64,000 nucleotides of DNA from Promicromonospora sp042731755 (GCF_042731755.1 NZ_JBHWLR010000009.1:1-64000), one strand, 5' to 3'; shown: positions 25,245 to 34,773, counted from the first letter of the stretch. A program made the numbers and translations. Notes: generated by a model from the sequence alone, not told the origin.

Positions 25245-25274
25245 GCCTGGGCCCGGGTCGCCTGGGCCCGGGTC
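25245..25274. repeat. Two tandem 15-bp copies between convergent genes
   Basis: The unit GCCTGGGCCCGGGTC occurs at 25245-25259 and again at 25260-25274. Each unit contains the self-complementary CCCGGG/GGGCCC core, so the tract can form hairpins and may act as a two-way terminator between the TRIC and serine-hydrolase genes. Confidence 0.6.
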
Positions 25275-25295
25275 GTCAGGAGGGCGGTCGCGCGG

Positions 25296-26444
25296 CTACC
25301 CGGCCGCAGGGTCGCCGCAGAGCTCGAGCGCGACGAGCGCGTAGGCCGCGTCCTCCGCCGCAGCGCTCTGCGTCATCCCCTGGTTGATCACGACCGTGAC
25401 CTGCCGGTCGCTGCGCGGGTCGGTGAAGCTGTAGGTGCCGTACCCCGGCACCCCGCCGACGTGACCCCAGACCTCCTGGCCGCAGAGCTCGGTGCGCCCG
25501 AGCCCCAGGCCGTAGTCGAAGCCGGGGAAGGCCGGCAGGGCCTCCCGCATCTCCCGCAGCAGCCGGTCGGGCAGCAGACGGCCGTCGAGCAGCGCCGCGT
25601 AGAACCGGTTCACGTCGCGGGCGGTGGACACGATGTCGCCGCTCGCCGGTGCGACCGACATGTTGTACGCGGTCAGGTCGGTCAGCCGCGCCGTGGGGCC
25701 CACGGCCTCGTACCCGCGCATCGCCGGCCGGCGCAGCCACGGCCCGTGCCCGGAGACATAGGTGTCCCGCAGGTGCGCCGGACCGAGCACCCGCCGTTCC
25801 AGCTCGTCCGCGTAGTCGTTCCCGGTGACGCGCTCCACGAGCATGCCGAGCAGCACGTAGTCGGTGTTGGAGTAGCCGAACTCCGTTCCGGGATCGGCCT
25901 GGAGCGGCTCCCGGGTGGCGATCCCGACGAGCTCGGCCGGCTCGTGGTCCGCGAAGCGGGAGCGCGCCACGAGCTCCGGGTCGGCCCACAGGACGTCGCC
26001 GTAGTCGGACAGGCCGCTGCGGTGCTGCAGCAGCTCGCGCACCGAGATCGGCTCGGCGTAGGGCAGCACACCCGGCAGGTAGCGGGCCACCGGGGCATCG
26101 AGCTCGATCCGCCCGTCCGCGACGAGGCTCAGGACGACGACGGCCGTGAACGACTTGGTGACGCTGCCGACGCGGAACTGCCCGTGCGGCCGCGGCGCCC
26201 GGTCGGTGCGCAGGTCGCCGGTCCCGGCGACGACGGTCCGCCGGCCGCGCTCGTCGCGCGTCCCGACGACGACCCCGGGCGTGCCCGCCGCGACGATCCG
26301 TTCGGCCTGCTGGACCAGCGCCGCCGTCGAGGGCGGTGCCGCGATCGAGGTCTGCGGGTCCGGCGCCGCGACGGCGGACCCGACGGACGCGGCGAGGCAG
26401 ACGAGGGTGGCGGCCGCGACGGCGCGGCGGTGCACAAGTCTCAT
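25296..26444 (-). CDS. Secreted serine hydrolase (class C beta-lactamase/DD-peptidase family)
   Basis: 382 residues. Signal peptide (LVCLAASVGSAVAAP), then the penicillin-recognising fold: SVTK (SxxK) with VRELLQHRSGLSDYG, YSNTDYVLLGMLVERVTG (YxN), and HVGGVPGYG in place of the KTG box. This is the pattern of D-Ala-D-Ala carboxypeptidase-like and esterase-like members, acting outside the membrane. Neighbours do not define the substrate. Confidence 0.88.
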   Translation of the reverse strand: MRLVHRRAVAAATLVCLAASVGSAVAAPDPQTSIAAPPSTAALVQQAERIVAAGTPGVVVGTRDERGRRTVVAGTGDLRTDRAPRPHGQFRVGSVTKSFTAVVVLSLVADGRIELDAPVARYLPGVLPYAEPISVRELLQHRSGLSDYGDVLWADPELVARSRFADHEPAELVGIATREPLQADPGTEFGYSNTDYVLLGMLVERVTGNDYADELERRVLGPAHLRDTYVSGHGPWLRRPAMRGYEAVGPTARLTDLTAYNMSVAPASGDIVSTARDVNRFYAALLDGRLLPDRLLREMREALPAFPGFDYGLGLGRTELCGQEVWGHVGGVPGYGTYSFTDPRSDRQVTVVINQGMTQSAAAEDAAYALVALELCGDPAAG

Positions 26445-26587
26445 GCCGGCGACGCTATCGACGGGCCGACGCCGGCACAGCCGGGCTGGCCACCCTCATC
26501 GAGGTAGGGGTAGCCCCCTGGACCGCGCGATGCGGAAAGATGCTCCTGGAGCCGGCGCGACCCGCGCCAGGCCGAGGGGAGACTGGC

Positions 26588-27733
26588 ATGACGAACCAGC
26601 GCACGACCGGGACGGGCGGCCTGGCGGGCCGCGGCCACCTGCTGCGGCTCGGGGCGCCGCGCGACACGGCGGCTGTACGGCACCTGGTGACGTTCCTCGT
26701 GGCGAGCGTCGTGACCGTGCTCGCCACCCGGGCGTACCTCGCTGCGACGGGCTACCCGCAGATCGGCGGGGGCGGGCTGCACCTCGCCCACGTGCTGTGG
26801 GGCGGGCTCCTCATGGCCCTGGCGATGATGCTCCTGCTGTCGTACGTCGGCCCGGTGCCGCGCTCGCTCGGCGCGCTGCTCGGCGGCGTCGGCTTCGGGC
26901 TGTTCATCGACGAGGTCGGCAAGTTCGTCACCTCCGACAACGACTACTTCTTCGCCCCCACCGCCGCGATCATCTACTTCGTCACGGTGGTGCTCGTGCT
27001 GGTCGTGGAGGGCCTGCACGGCCGCCGGGCGCACCACCCGGCCGAGTACCTCGCCGTGGCCGCCGACCGGCTCGCCGCCGGCCTGGCCGGCGGGTTCACT
27101 CCCGCGGCCCGGGACGAGGCGCGCGGGCTCGCCGCGAAGGGCGCCGGCGAGCCGGGCGCCCGCCAGGTCGCCGAGCTGGTCGAGACCGTGCCGGCCGACG
27201 ACGCCGACGTGCCCGACCCGGTCCGCGCCGGGGTGCGGGCCGTGGTCCGGTGGCTGGACGCGCTCGTGGACCGGGCCTGGGCCGCGTGGCTGGTCATCGT
27301 GCTGCTCCTGGCGGTCGGCGCGGCGGAGGCGACCGTCGGCGTGCAGGTCCTGGCCGGCCAGGTCGACGGGGTGCCGGCCTGGACGGGCGCCGCGATCCTC
27401 GCGGCGGTGGGCGTGTCCGTCGTGCTGCTCGGCGTCGGCGTCGTCGTGGGCCGGCGCAACCACCTCCAGGGCGCCGTCTGGGTGCGCCGCGCGGTGCTCG
27501 TGAGCCTGCTGTTCACGCAGCTCCTGGTGTTCCGCGCCGTGCGGTGGACGGCGGCGTTCGGCCTGGTCCTCGACGTGGTGGCGTTCGTGGCGCTGGAGGT
27601 GGCGCTCCGCGAGGAGCGGATGGCGCGGCCGCGGGGGGGGGGGTGCTCGGGGGGGGGGGGGGTGTTTGTTCGTGGGTTTTGTCGGGGTGGTCTCCCCCCC
27701 ACCCCCCGGCAGCGAGCGCAGGTCAGCGCGTGA
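26588..27733 (+). CDS. Polytopic membrane protein of unknown function; 3' end doubtful
   Basis: I do not recognise a family. About 340 credible residues contain 7-8 hydrophobic helices, with an unusual acidic segment GFGLFIDEVGKFVTSDND between helices 3 and 4 and a soluble 80-residue loop in the middle. ATG 26588 follows GGGGAGA. From residue ~350 the reading frame runs through runs of 11 and 14 G (27633-27662), giving an implausible Gly-rich tail that ends 11 bp inside the convergent ggt gene. A length error in a homopolymer would change the true C-terminus. Confidence 0.65.
   Translation: MTNQRTTGTGGLAGRGHLLRLGAPRDTAAVRHLVTFLVASVVTVLATRAYLAATGYPQIGGGGLHLAHVLWGGLLMALAMMLLLSYVGPVPRSLGALLGGVGFGLFIDEVGKFVTSDNDYFFAPTAAIIYFVTVVLVLVVEGLHGRRAHHPAEYLAVAADRLAAGLAGGFTPAARDEARGLAAKGAGEPGARQVAELVETVPADDADVPDPVRAGVRAVVRWLDALVDRAWAAWLVIVLLLAVGAAEATVGVQVLAGQVDGVPAWTGAAILAAVGVSVVLLGVGVVVGRRNHLQGAVWVRRAVLVSLLFTQLLVFRAVRWTAAFGLVLDVVAFVALEVALREERMARPRGGGCSGGGGVFVRGFCRGGLPPTPRQRAQVSA
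27633..27697. repeat. G- and C-homopolymer tract
   Basis: G11 at 27633-27643, G14 at 27649-27662, then a T/G-rich stretch and C7 (27684-27690) and C6 (27692-27697). The G and C runs can pair into a stem between convergent genes. It differs sharply from the mixed GC of the rest of the window: either a real G-tract (terminator, slippage site) or an assembly or base-calling artefact. Confidence 0.75.
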
Positions 27734-29549
27734 CCGGCCGCACCACCCGGGCCGACCCGCCGCCGAGGCGGGTCGGTTCCGCCACGGCGGTGAGCAGCCC
27801 GTCCGGCCCGATCTCGATGGCGGTCGCCGCCCCGATCCCGTTGGCCGTCGGGGTGAACGCGTGCCCGTAGCCGGCCAGCGCCGTGCCGTAGCGGTCCACG
27901 AACGCCTGCTCCGCCGTGGGCCGCGCCGAGTTCTGCGGCGCCACGCGCGGCGCGGCGATCGCCTCCTGGATGGTCATACCGAGATCGATCCGGTTGACCA
28001 GCATCTGCGTGACCGTCGAGATGATGTTCGACCCGCCCGGCGAGCCGAGCGCGAGCACGGGGCGGCCGTCCTGGACGACGATCGTGGGCGCCATGGACGA
28101 GCGTGGCCGCTTGCCCGCCTCGATGCGGTTCGGGTCGTCGGCGTCGTACTCGATGCTGAAGTCGGTGAGCTCGTTGTTCAGCAGGAACCCGCGCCCGGGC
28201 ACCACGATGCCCGACCCGCCGATCTGCTCGATCGTGAGGGTGTACTCGACCACGTCGCCCCACTGGTCCACGGCCGTCAGGTTCGTGGTGGACGTGCTCT
28301 CGGTGTCCTCGGGCACCGTGCCGGGCGCGGCGTCGGCGTCGCACACGCCGTCGTAGTCCCGGGCGTCACCGGCCGCGACGGGCTTGGTGGCGGCGGCCGC
28401 CGGATCGAGCAGGCAGGCGCGCTCCTGGGCGAAGGTGTCGTCCAGCAGGCCGTCCACCGGCACGTCCACGAAGTCGCCGTCACCCAGGTAGGCGGCCCGG
28501 TCGGCGAACGCCAGGGCGCTCGCCTCGATGTGGTGGTGCAGCACGGCGGTGTCGTCCAGCGATCCCAGGTCGAACCGCTCCAGGATGTTCAGCGTCTCCC
28601 CCACGGTCGTCCCGCCGGACGCCGGCGGCGCCATCCCGTAGACGTCGTACCCGCGGTACGAGAAGGACACGGGGTCCCGGTCCACGACCTCGTACGCCGC
28701 GAGGTCCGCGGCCGTCATCGAGCCGGCAGGCACCGGCAGGTCGGTACCCGCCGCGACCGGCGGGGCCTGCACCGCGTCGGCGATCTCGTCCGCGAGCGCG
28801 CCCTCGTAGAACGCGTCGACACCACCGGCGGCCAGCGCCCGGTACGTCGCGGCGAGGTCCGGGTTGCGGAACACCGACCCTACCGGGGGCGCCTGGCCGC
28901 CCGGCAGGAAGAGGTCGCTCGTGGACGTGAGCGCCTCGAACCGCTCCTGGTTGGCCACGGTCTGGTCGTGGAAGAGCTGGTCGACGACGAACCCCTGCTC
29001 CGCAACGGCCGTCGCCGGGCGCAGCGCCTGGCCGAGCGTCGTCGTGCCCCAGCGCTCCAGGGCGCGGTCCCAGGTTGCGGGCGTCCCGGGGACACCCACG
29101 CTGACGCCGCCGGTGACCAGGTCCGGGTAGAAGGGGTACGGCTCCCCCGTGGCCGGGTCGAGGAACACGTCCGGCCCGACGGCGGCGGGCGCCGTCTCGC
29201 GGCCGTCGATGGTCTCGACCTCGCCGGTCGATGCGTCGTGGTGCACGAAGAAGCCGCCGCCACCGATCCCGGCACTGTACGGGTCGGTGACGCCGATCGC
29301 CGCGGCCATCGCGACCGCGGCGTCGGTGGCGTTGCCGCCCTTCCGCAGCACCTGCAGACCCACCTCGGAGACGACCGGGTCGAGGGAGCTGACTGCGCCA
29401 CCGTGGCCCGTCGACGTCGGCACCCGGGGTGGTGGTTGCCGCACGTCGGGGGCCGCGGAGCCGGCCGCACCCGCGGCGATCGCGCCGGACAGCACGAGCG
29501 CCAGCGCGCCCGTGACCACTGCGGAACGGACGACGAATCTGCTGCTCAT
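27723..29549 (-). CDS. ggt: Gamma-glutamyltransferase (glutathione hydrolase) proenzyme
   Basis: 608 residues with signal peptide (VVTGALALVLSGAIAAGAAG). Large-subunit features include GGNATDAAVAMAAAIGV and GIGGGGFFVHHD. The autocatalytic cleavage site and nucleophile Thr are in ESTSTTNLTAVD, followed by LNNELTDFS, KRPRSSMAPTIV and the oxyanion GSPGGSNIIST. The enzyme cleaves or transfers the gamma-glutamyl group of glutathione-like or mycothiol-related peptides outside the cell. Length is normal. The 3' end meets the homopolymer-bearing gene. Confidence 0.95.
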   Translation of the reverse strand: MSSRFVVRSAVVTGALALVLSGAIAAGAAGSAAPDVRQPPPRVPTSTGHGGAVSSLDPVVSEVGLQVLRKGGNATDAAVAMAAAIGVTDPYSAGIGGGGFFVHHDASTGEVETIDGRETAPAAVGPDVFLDPATGEPYPFYPDLVTGGVSVGVPGTPATWDRALERWGTTTLGQALRPATAVAEQGFVVDQLFHDQTVANQERFEALTSTSDLFLPGGQAPPVGSVFRNPDLAATYRALAAGGVDAFYEGALADEIADAVQAPPVAAGTDLPVPAGSMTAADLAAYEVVDRDPVSFSYRGYDVYGMAPPASGGTTVGETLNILERFDLGSLDDTAVLHHHIEASALAFADRAAYLGDGDFVDVPVDGLLDDTFAQERACLLDPAAAATKPVAAGDARDYDGVCDADAAPGTVPEDTESTSTTNLTAVDQWGDVVEYTLTIEQIGGSGIVVPGRGFLLNNELTDFSIEYDADDPNRIEAGKRPRSSMAPTIVVQDGRPVLALGSPGGSNIISTVTQMLVNRIDLGMTIQEAIAAPRVAPQNSARPTAEQAFVDRYGTALAGYGHAFTPTANGIGAATAIEIGPDGLLTAVAEPTRLGGGSARVVRPVTR

Positions 29550-29577
29550 AGGGCAAGTCCTCCAAAGTCGTGCACCC

Positions 29578-29595
29578 GCGTCCCGGTCGGGACGC
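29578..29595. terminator. Small hairpin between the HAD gene and ggt
   Basis: GCGTCCC and GGGACGC pair around GGTC, 63 nt beyond the end of the HAD gene and 29 nt before the ggt start, both on the minus strand. Could end the HAD transcript or lie in the ggt leader. Confidence 0.3.
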
Positions 29596-29658
29596 CACGA
29601 CTATGACGTGTGATTCACCCCCGGAGGTTGTGCCGCACCGGGCACGAGTTCGGTCGGA

Positions 29659-30519
29659 CTACCGCAGCGTGCTCAGGACCGCGACCACGCCGTGCTCCTC
29701 GATCCGCCCGGTCACCTCGTCCGCGGCGTCGAGCACGGCCGCCGGGGCGTGGCCCATCGCGACGCCGCGCGCGGCCCACGCGATCATCTCCAGGTCGTTG
29801 ACGCCGTCCCCCACCGCGAGGGTCGAGGCCGGGTCCACCCCGACCCGCTCGCGGATGCGTTCGAGCGCCGTCGCCTTGCTCAGGGACCGCGGCGTGACGT
29901 CGACCCAGTCGGGTCCGGCGGGGGTGGCCGTGACCCCCAGCTCGCGCAGCGGCCCCAGCAGGGACAGCACGCCGTCCCCGCGCAGGATCACGCGCGAGGA
30001 CGGCACGTTCCACAGCTCCGTGTCCGCTACCTGGCGCTGCTCGCCGTTGACCAGCCCGCGCTCGAAGACGCGGTTGACCCGGTACCCCCAGCCCACCTCC
30101 TCCACCCCGACCTGCACCGCGGGCAGGGCGGCCCGCGCGAGCCGGACGACGGGCCCGACGTCGAACGAGTGCATCGTCTCGATCCGGTAGCCGCTGGGCA
30201 GGGCGCTGTCGACGCGCGCGACGACCGCCCCGTTGGACGCGACGGCCCAGCCCTGGTCGATGCCGAGCTGGCCGGCGACGGGGAGGACCCCCACCAGCGA
30301 CCGGCCCGAGGCGAGGACCACGTGGTGGCCCGAGCGCCGCACCCCCTGGACGGCCCCGACGGTCACGGCCGGGACGATCCCGTCCGCCCCCAGGAGCGTT
30401 CCGTCGATGTCGAGAGCGACCAGGGTGCGGGTCACGGTGCTCTCGTGGGGAGCGGCCACGGGGGCCGTCCGCAGGTCGGTGATGGAGGACGACGTCACGG
30501 TGCCGGTCGTGTGTGTCAT
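29659..30519 (-). CDS. HAD-superfamily (Cof-type) phosphatase
   Basis: About 286 residues. HAD motif I is LVALDIDGTLLGADG, motif II lies in VVLASGRSL, motif III Lys in SLSKATAL and motif IV in VGDGVNDLEMIAWA; the cap is of the C2B Cof type. Such enzymes dephosphorylate sugar phosphates, phosphoglycolate or flavin precursors; the substrate is not predictable here. ATG 30519 is used; a GTG about 29 codons downstream, just before TRTLVALDIDG, is a real alternative because the first residues are low in information. Confidence 0.88.
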   Translation of the reverse strand: MTHTTGTVTSSSITDLRTAPVAAPHESTVTRTLVALDIDGTLLGADGIVPAVTVGAVQGVRRSGHHVVLASGRSLVGVLPVAGQLGIDQGWAVASNGAVVARVDSALPSGYRIETMHSFDVGPVVRLARAALPAVQVGVEEVGWGYRVNRVFERGLVNGEQRQVADTELWNVPSSRVILRGDGVLSLLGPLRELGVTATPAGPDWVDVTPRSLSKATALERIRERVGVDPASTLAVGDGVNDLEMIAWAARGVAMGHAPAAVLDAADEVTGRIEEHGVVAVLSTLR

Positions 30520-30588
30520 GTACCTCAGACGCGCCCCGCTCCGGGATGTCACAGCACTTTTCGGACGGATGAGGGGCAGGGTGGGAGC

Positions 30589-31002
30589 ATGACGACGCGG
30601 AAGCAGCCCTCTTCGACCCTGACCACGCTCACCGTGATCGTGCTGACCGTCGTGGCCTGGTGGATCTTCCTGGGCCGGGACGCCGTCCGGGACGTCGATC
30701 CCGCGACCGGGAACGTCACCGGCCCCTACGAGGCACCCCAGGTGATCGCGTGCGTGCTCGCGCTGATCGCCCTGGTGGTGGTCGGCACGCTGGCCGCCCC
30801 CGCATGGGTCGCGGTGCTCGCGGTGGCCGTGCCGTTCACGGCGGCGTGGACCATCCAGGCGGAGGCGACCGACGACTCCGGGCTCTGGGCCGTCGGCGCG
30901 CTGCTCGTGCTGGTGGGCACCCTCGCCGGGGGCGCCGTCGTCGCCCTGCTCACCCGGGTCGTGGAGCGCCGCCGGGCGGCGCGGAGCACGACGGCGCCGT
31001 AG
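30589..31002 (+). CDS. Small four-helix membrane protein, unknown
   Basis: 137 residues with four hydrophobic segments (TLTVIVLTVVAWWIFLG; VIACVLALIALVVVGTLA; VAVLAVAVPFTAAWTI; AVGALLVLVGTLAGGAVVALL) and a basic C-terminal tail. No recognised domain. ATG 30589 follows GGGAG closely. It is divergent from the HAD gene and convergent with the MFS gene, so it stands alone. Confidence 0.7.
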   Translation: MTTRKQPSSTLTTLTVIVLTVVAWWIFLGRDAVRDVDPATGNVTGPYEAPQVIACVLALIALVVVGTLAAPAWVAVLAVAVPFTAAWTIQAEATDDSGLWAVGALLVLVGTLAGGAVVALLTRVVERRRAARSTTAP

Positions 31003-31009
31003 CCCGGCC

Positions 31010-32194
31010 CTACCCGGTCCGCGCCCGCGCGTACCCCGCCGCGAGCAGCGCGCCGGCGACGGCGAAGCCCGCCCAGGCCCAGCCCGGGCCGGCGAGCGGC
31101 CCGGCCAGCAGCGCCCCGACCAGGGACGATCCGACGACGCCACCCACCGCGAGCGCGAGCCCGTTGACGCCGAACCGGGTCGCGACGGACCCGGCCGGCG
31201 CCCCCGCGGCGACCACGGCGCTCATCGCCGGCTGGAACACCATCTGGCCGAGCGTGAACACAGTCATCCCCGCCACCAGGGACCCCAGCCCCGGGCCGCC
31301 GCCGAGCAGGGCGATGCCGACGCCCATCGTCCCGGCGCCGAGCGCGAGCACGACGGGCAGGCGGAGCCGCGCCTGGAGCCAGCGCGTCACCGGCACGGTC
31401 GTGGCGAGCACGAGCACGGCCGCCGCCGCGTACGCCGACCCGACGGCCACGCTGCTGCCGAGCGCGCTCTCCAGCCGCAGCGGCACCACGAGCTGGAGCT
31501 GGGTGAAGATCGCCCACGACCCGGCGTTGAGCAGCAGCAGGACCACGAGCCCGCGGCGCGCGTCGCGGCGAACCCCACGGGCCGGGCGGGCGGGAGCGTT
31601 CTCCACCGCCGCCGGGCCCGGTTCCACCGCCCGCCCGAGCCCCCACCAGGTGAGCGGCGCGGCGGCGAGGAACAGCGCCGCCGCCACGGCGCACACGACG
31701 TCGAACCCGGCGGTGACCAGCAGCCCGCCGAGCAGCGGGCCCACGACGAACCCGGCGTTGCTCAGCGCCTCCCGCCGGGCGAAGACGTCCGGCCGCGCGC
31801 TGCCGAGCCGGGCGTACGCGGCATAGCTCGCCGGGTGGAAGAGCGCGCCCCCGAGCCCGATGGCGAGCCCGGCCGCGCCGACCGCGACCGGCGTCGTCGC
31901 GAGGGCCAGCGCGCCGAAGCCCGCCGCCCGCACGAGCACGCCGGCCACGATGGTCCGGCGCACGCCCCACCGGTCGGCCAGCATCCCGGCGGGGAGCTGC
32001 AGCCCCTGCTGCGCGGCGGCGCGGATCCCCGCGAGCAGGCCCACCAGCGCGAGCCCGAAGCCGAGCCGTCCGGACAGGTGGACGGCGAGCAGCGGGACCA
32101 GCAGGTAGAAGCCCGTGGCCATGACGAACGTGTTGACGTACAGAGCCACCAGCACGCGCGGCGCGGCGGACGGCGACCCGGCGGAGGAGGTCAC
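31010..32194 (-). CDS. MFS transporter
   Basis: 394 residues with twelve predicted helices. The loop 2-3 signature is LADRWGVRRTIV. It resembles drug/sugar efflux-type major facilitator proteins (YajR/MdtH-like). GTG 32194 overlaps the stop of the CE7 esterase gene (GTGA), so it is translated with that gene; an oligosaccharide or acetylated-sugar transport role in locus B is inferred from this coupling. Last gene of the minus-strand locus. Confidence 0.85.
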   Translation of the reverse strand: MTSSAGSPSAAPRVLVALYVNTFVMATGFYLLVPLLAVHLSGRLGFGLALVGLLAGIRAAAQQGLQLPAGMLADRWGVRRTIVAGVLVRAAGFGALALATTPVAVGAAGLAIGLGGALFHPASYAAYARLGSARPDVFARREALSNAGFVVGPLLGGLLVTAGFDVVCAVAAALFLAAAPLTWWGLGRAVEPGPAAVENAPARPARGVRRDARRGLVVLLLLNAGSWAIFTQLQLVVPLRLESALGSSVAVGSAYAAAAVLVLATTVPVTRWLQARLRLPVVLALGAGTMGVGIALLGGGPGLGSLVAGMTVFTLGQMVFQPAMSAVVAAGAPAGSVATRFGVNGLALAVGGVVGSSLVGALLAGPLAGPGWAWAGFAVAGALLAAGYARARTG

Positions 32195-33171
32195 CGGGGG
32201 CCGAGCACCTCCGCGAGCGCCGCGAGCTTGCGGGGCGTGTCGTACGCGCCGCCGCCCTCGTGCTCGTTGTAGGGGAACACCTCGATCTGCGCGGGCCCGC
32301 CGTACCGGTGGTAGGCCGCGAAGACGGTGGACGGCGGGCAGACCTTGTCCATGAGCGCCACGGAGAACCAGCCGGGGCAGCGGGCGCGGGCGGCGAAGTT
32401 CGTGGCGTCGAAGTAGGACAGCGTGCGCATCGCCGTCTCGATCTCGAAGCGGTGGCCCTTGAGCCAGCGCGCGATCTCGGAGTAGGGGCCGAGGTCGGTG
32501 ATCTGGGAGGCGCGCCGGTAGTGGCTGAGGAACGGCACGTCGGCGATCACGCCCGCGACGTCGTCGCGCAGGCCGGCGACGGCGAGCGCGAGCCCGCCGC
32601 CCTGGCTGCCGCCCAGCACGGCGACCCGCTCGGGGTCCACCTCGGGGAGCTGCTTGACGGCGTCCACGGCCCGGACGGCGTCGGTGATCAGGCGGCGGTA
32701 GTAGTGCTTGGCGGGGTCCTCGATGCCGCGCGTGAGGAACCCGGGCGACGAGGACCCGTGCCCGTCGGGCGCGACGTCGGGGGTGTCCGCCGTCGTCTTG
32801 CCGCCGCCGCCCTGCCCGCGGTTGTCCATGACCAGGTGCGCGTACCCGGCGGCGCTCCAGGTGAGCCACTCCCACGGGACGCCGCGCCCGCCGTTGTACC
32901 CGATGTACTGCACGACGGCGGGCAGCGGCCCGGTGCGGTGGCGCGGCAGCAGCAGCCACGCCTTGACGGGCTGCCCCGCCCACCCGGAGAAGGTCACGTC
33001 GTGCACCTCGACGGTCGCCAGCCCGGCGTCGTGCGGCACGGCGACGGGCTCGGTCGCGACGGCCGCGGCGGCGTCGAGCGTCTGCTTCCAGAACGCGTCG
33101 AAGTCCGCCGGTTCCTCGGGCTGCGGGCGGTAGGCGCGCAGCTCGTCGAGCGGCTTGTCGAAGAGGGCCAT
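32191..33171 (-). CDS. CE7 acetylxylan esterase / cephalosporin-C deacetylase
   Basis: 326 residues, no signal peptide. The family motif MDNRGQGGG precedes the nucleophile elbow GGSQGGGLAL; the acid is expected in LMDKVCPPSTVFAAYHRYG and the His in YNEHEGGG. CE7 enzymes are cytoplasmic hexamers removing acetyl esters from short sugars. In locus B it would deacetylate imported oligomers. ATG 33171 has GGAGGA upstream. Overlaps the MFS gene by 4 bp. Confidence 0.92.
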   Translation of the reverse strand: MALFDKPLDELRAYRPQPEEPADFDAFWKQTLDAAAAVATEPVAVPHDAGLATVEVHDVTFSGWAGQPVKAWLLLPRHRTGPLPAVVQYIGYNGGRGVPWEWLTWSAAGYAHLVMDNRGQGGGGKTTADTPDVAPDGHGSSSPGFLTRGIEDPAKHYYRRLITDAVRAVDAVKQLPEVDPERVAVLGGSQGGGLALAVAGLRDDVAGVIADVPFLSHYRRASQITDLGPYSEIARWLKGHRFEIETAMRTLSYFDATNFAARARCPGWFSVALMDKVCPPSTVFAAYHRYGGPAQIEVFPYNEHEGGGAYDTPRKLAALAEVLGPR

Positions 33172-33218
33172 GGTTCTCCTCCGGGTGGGTGGGTGCGGTG
33201 GGTGGAGCGGTCAGGTGG

Positions 33219-34760
33219 TCAGAGGTCGGACTGCGGCCCGACGTCGGACGCCGTCAGCGGGTGCCGCAGCACGGGTGCGGTCGACACCTCGTCCGCGCCG
33301 ATGTCGGGGTGCTGGTCGCGCGGCTGCCCGTCCAGGTCCTCGACGACGAACGGGTAGGTGCCCACGGCGGCGTCGACGGCGGGTCCCTGGCGCAGCCGCC
33401 AGAGCCCGCCGGAGCGGACCAGGAGCGGGTCGGCGACCCGGATCTGGCCCGGCTGGGCCGTGATGCCGAGCGTCGCGTCGCCCTCGGGGTAGGCGATGTT
33501 GCCGGCCAGGGTCAGGCCGTCGGTCGCCTTGTGCTCGGCGAACAGGCGCCCGGTCGAGCCGACCACCACGTTGTTCGCGATCGTCACGTCGGCCGGCGGG
33601 TAGACGTAGTTGGCGCCCAGCTCGATGTTGGACACGTTGCCGACGAACGTGTTGTGCACGATCGTCGCCCGGTGCACGCGCCAGTGGGCCGACGTCGAGC
33701 CGGACCCGTCCACGTCACCGCCGTCGACCTGGAGCGCCGCCGTGTAGCCGGAGCCCGCCAGCCCCTCGAAGTAGTTGTCGTGCACGCGCTGGTCGTCGCC
33801 GTAGAGGCGCACCCCGCCCGTGCCGGCCTTGCCCCCGCCGAGGAACACGTTGCCGTGGATGGCGTTGCGGTCCCCGCGGCGGGCGACGACGGAGCCGGCC
33901 GAGGTGCGGAACGTGTTGTACCGGACGGTGTTGTCGTCGCTCTTCAGCGAGACGATCTCCGGGTCGGAGTCGCAGTTCTCGAACAGGTTGTGCTCCACGA
34001 TCGCGAACGAGCTGGAGTCCGACAGCGCGGAGACGCCGAGGCGGATGGCCTCGCCGCCGTTGACCGGCTGGGCCGGGCTGTCCGCGAAGTAGTTGTGGTC
34101 GATCCGGTCGTGCTGCGAGATCTGGGTCGCGCCGCCGTAGACCGTGACGTAGTTGCCCAACACCGTCTTGCCGGCGAACGCGTTGTGGTCCACGCGGTTG
34201 TAGCCGCTGCCCTCCCCCGCGATCGACACCCAGTGCCGCGAGGAGGACGGGTCGGCCGGGGGCACGAACGCCAGCCGGAAGTCGTTCCGGGTCAGGCGCA
34301 CGTTCGTGGACGCCTCGATCTTGAGCGTCGCGGCGTTGCGCCAGGCCAGGCCGCGCACCACGACGTGCTGCGACCGCGTGACCTCGAGCTGGCCGCCGGT
34401 GACGACGGCGCCGCCGAGGGTTGCGCCCTCGATCACGATCGGGTGGTCGGCCGTGCCTGCCTTGTCGGCCAGCTTGACCATCGAGTACTCGCCGGCGGCG
34501 AGCACGATGCGGTCGCCCGCGACGGCGCCGGCGAACGCGGCCGCCAGCTCCGCGCTGGTGCTCACCCGGACGGTGCGCAGCGGAGCGGGGTCGGCGGCGC
34601 GGGCCGCGCCCGACAGGCCGGCCGGGGCGGTCGCGGACGCCGGGGTCAGCGGCGCCGCTCCCGCCACCGGGACGACGGCGGAGCCGGCGAGGGCGAGCCC
34701 CGCCAGCAGGGCGAGCGAACGTCGGTGCCACGAACGGGATCGGACGGAGTGCGTGCTCAT
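33219..34760 (-). CDS. Secreted PL6 (chondroitinase-B-like) polysaccharide lyase
   Basis: 513 residues. Signal peptide to about residue 35, then a right-handed parallel beta-helix. The PL6 hallmark is visible: Ca-site region NGGEAIRLG (234-242), catalytic Lys273 in IVSLKSDDN, and catalytic Arg294 in GSVVARRGDRN. The family cleaves alginate or dermatan sulfate by beta-elimination. His that often follows the catalytic Arg is replaced by Arg295. Exported, so it should act on the polymer outside. It follows the PL8 gene after an 85-bp gap holding short repeats. Confidence 0.88.
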   Translation of the reverse strand: MSTHSVRSRSWHRRSLALLAGLALAGSAVVPVAGAAPLTPASATAPAGLSGAARAADPAPLRTVRVSTSAELAAAFAGAVAGDRIVLAAGEYSMVKLADKAGTADHPIVIEGATLGGAVVTGGQLEVTRSQHVVVRGLAWRNAATLKIEASTNVRLTRNDFRLAFVPPADPSSSRHWVSIAGEGSGYNRVDHNAFAGKTVLGNYVTVYGGATQISQHDRIDHNYFADSPAQPVNGGEAIRLGVSALSDSSSFAIVEHNLFENCDSDPEIVSLKSDDNTVRYNTFRTSAGSVVARRGDRNAIHGNVFLGGGKAGTGGVRLYGDDQRVHDNYFEGLAGSGYTAALQVDGGDVDGSGSTSAHWRVHRATIVHNTFVGNVSNIELGANYVYPPADVTIANNVVVGSTGRLFAEHKATDGLTLAGNIAYPEGDATLGITAQPGQIRVADPLLVRSGGLWRLRQGPAVDAAVGTYPFVVEDLDGQPRDQHPDIGADEVSTAPVLRHPLTASDVGPQSDL

Positions 34761-34773
34761 GAGTGCTACCTCC

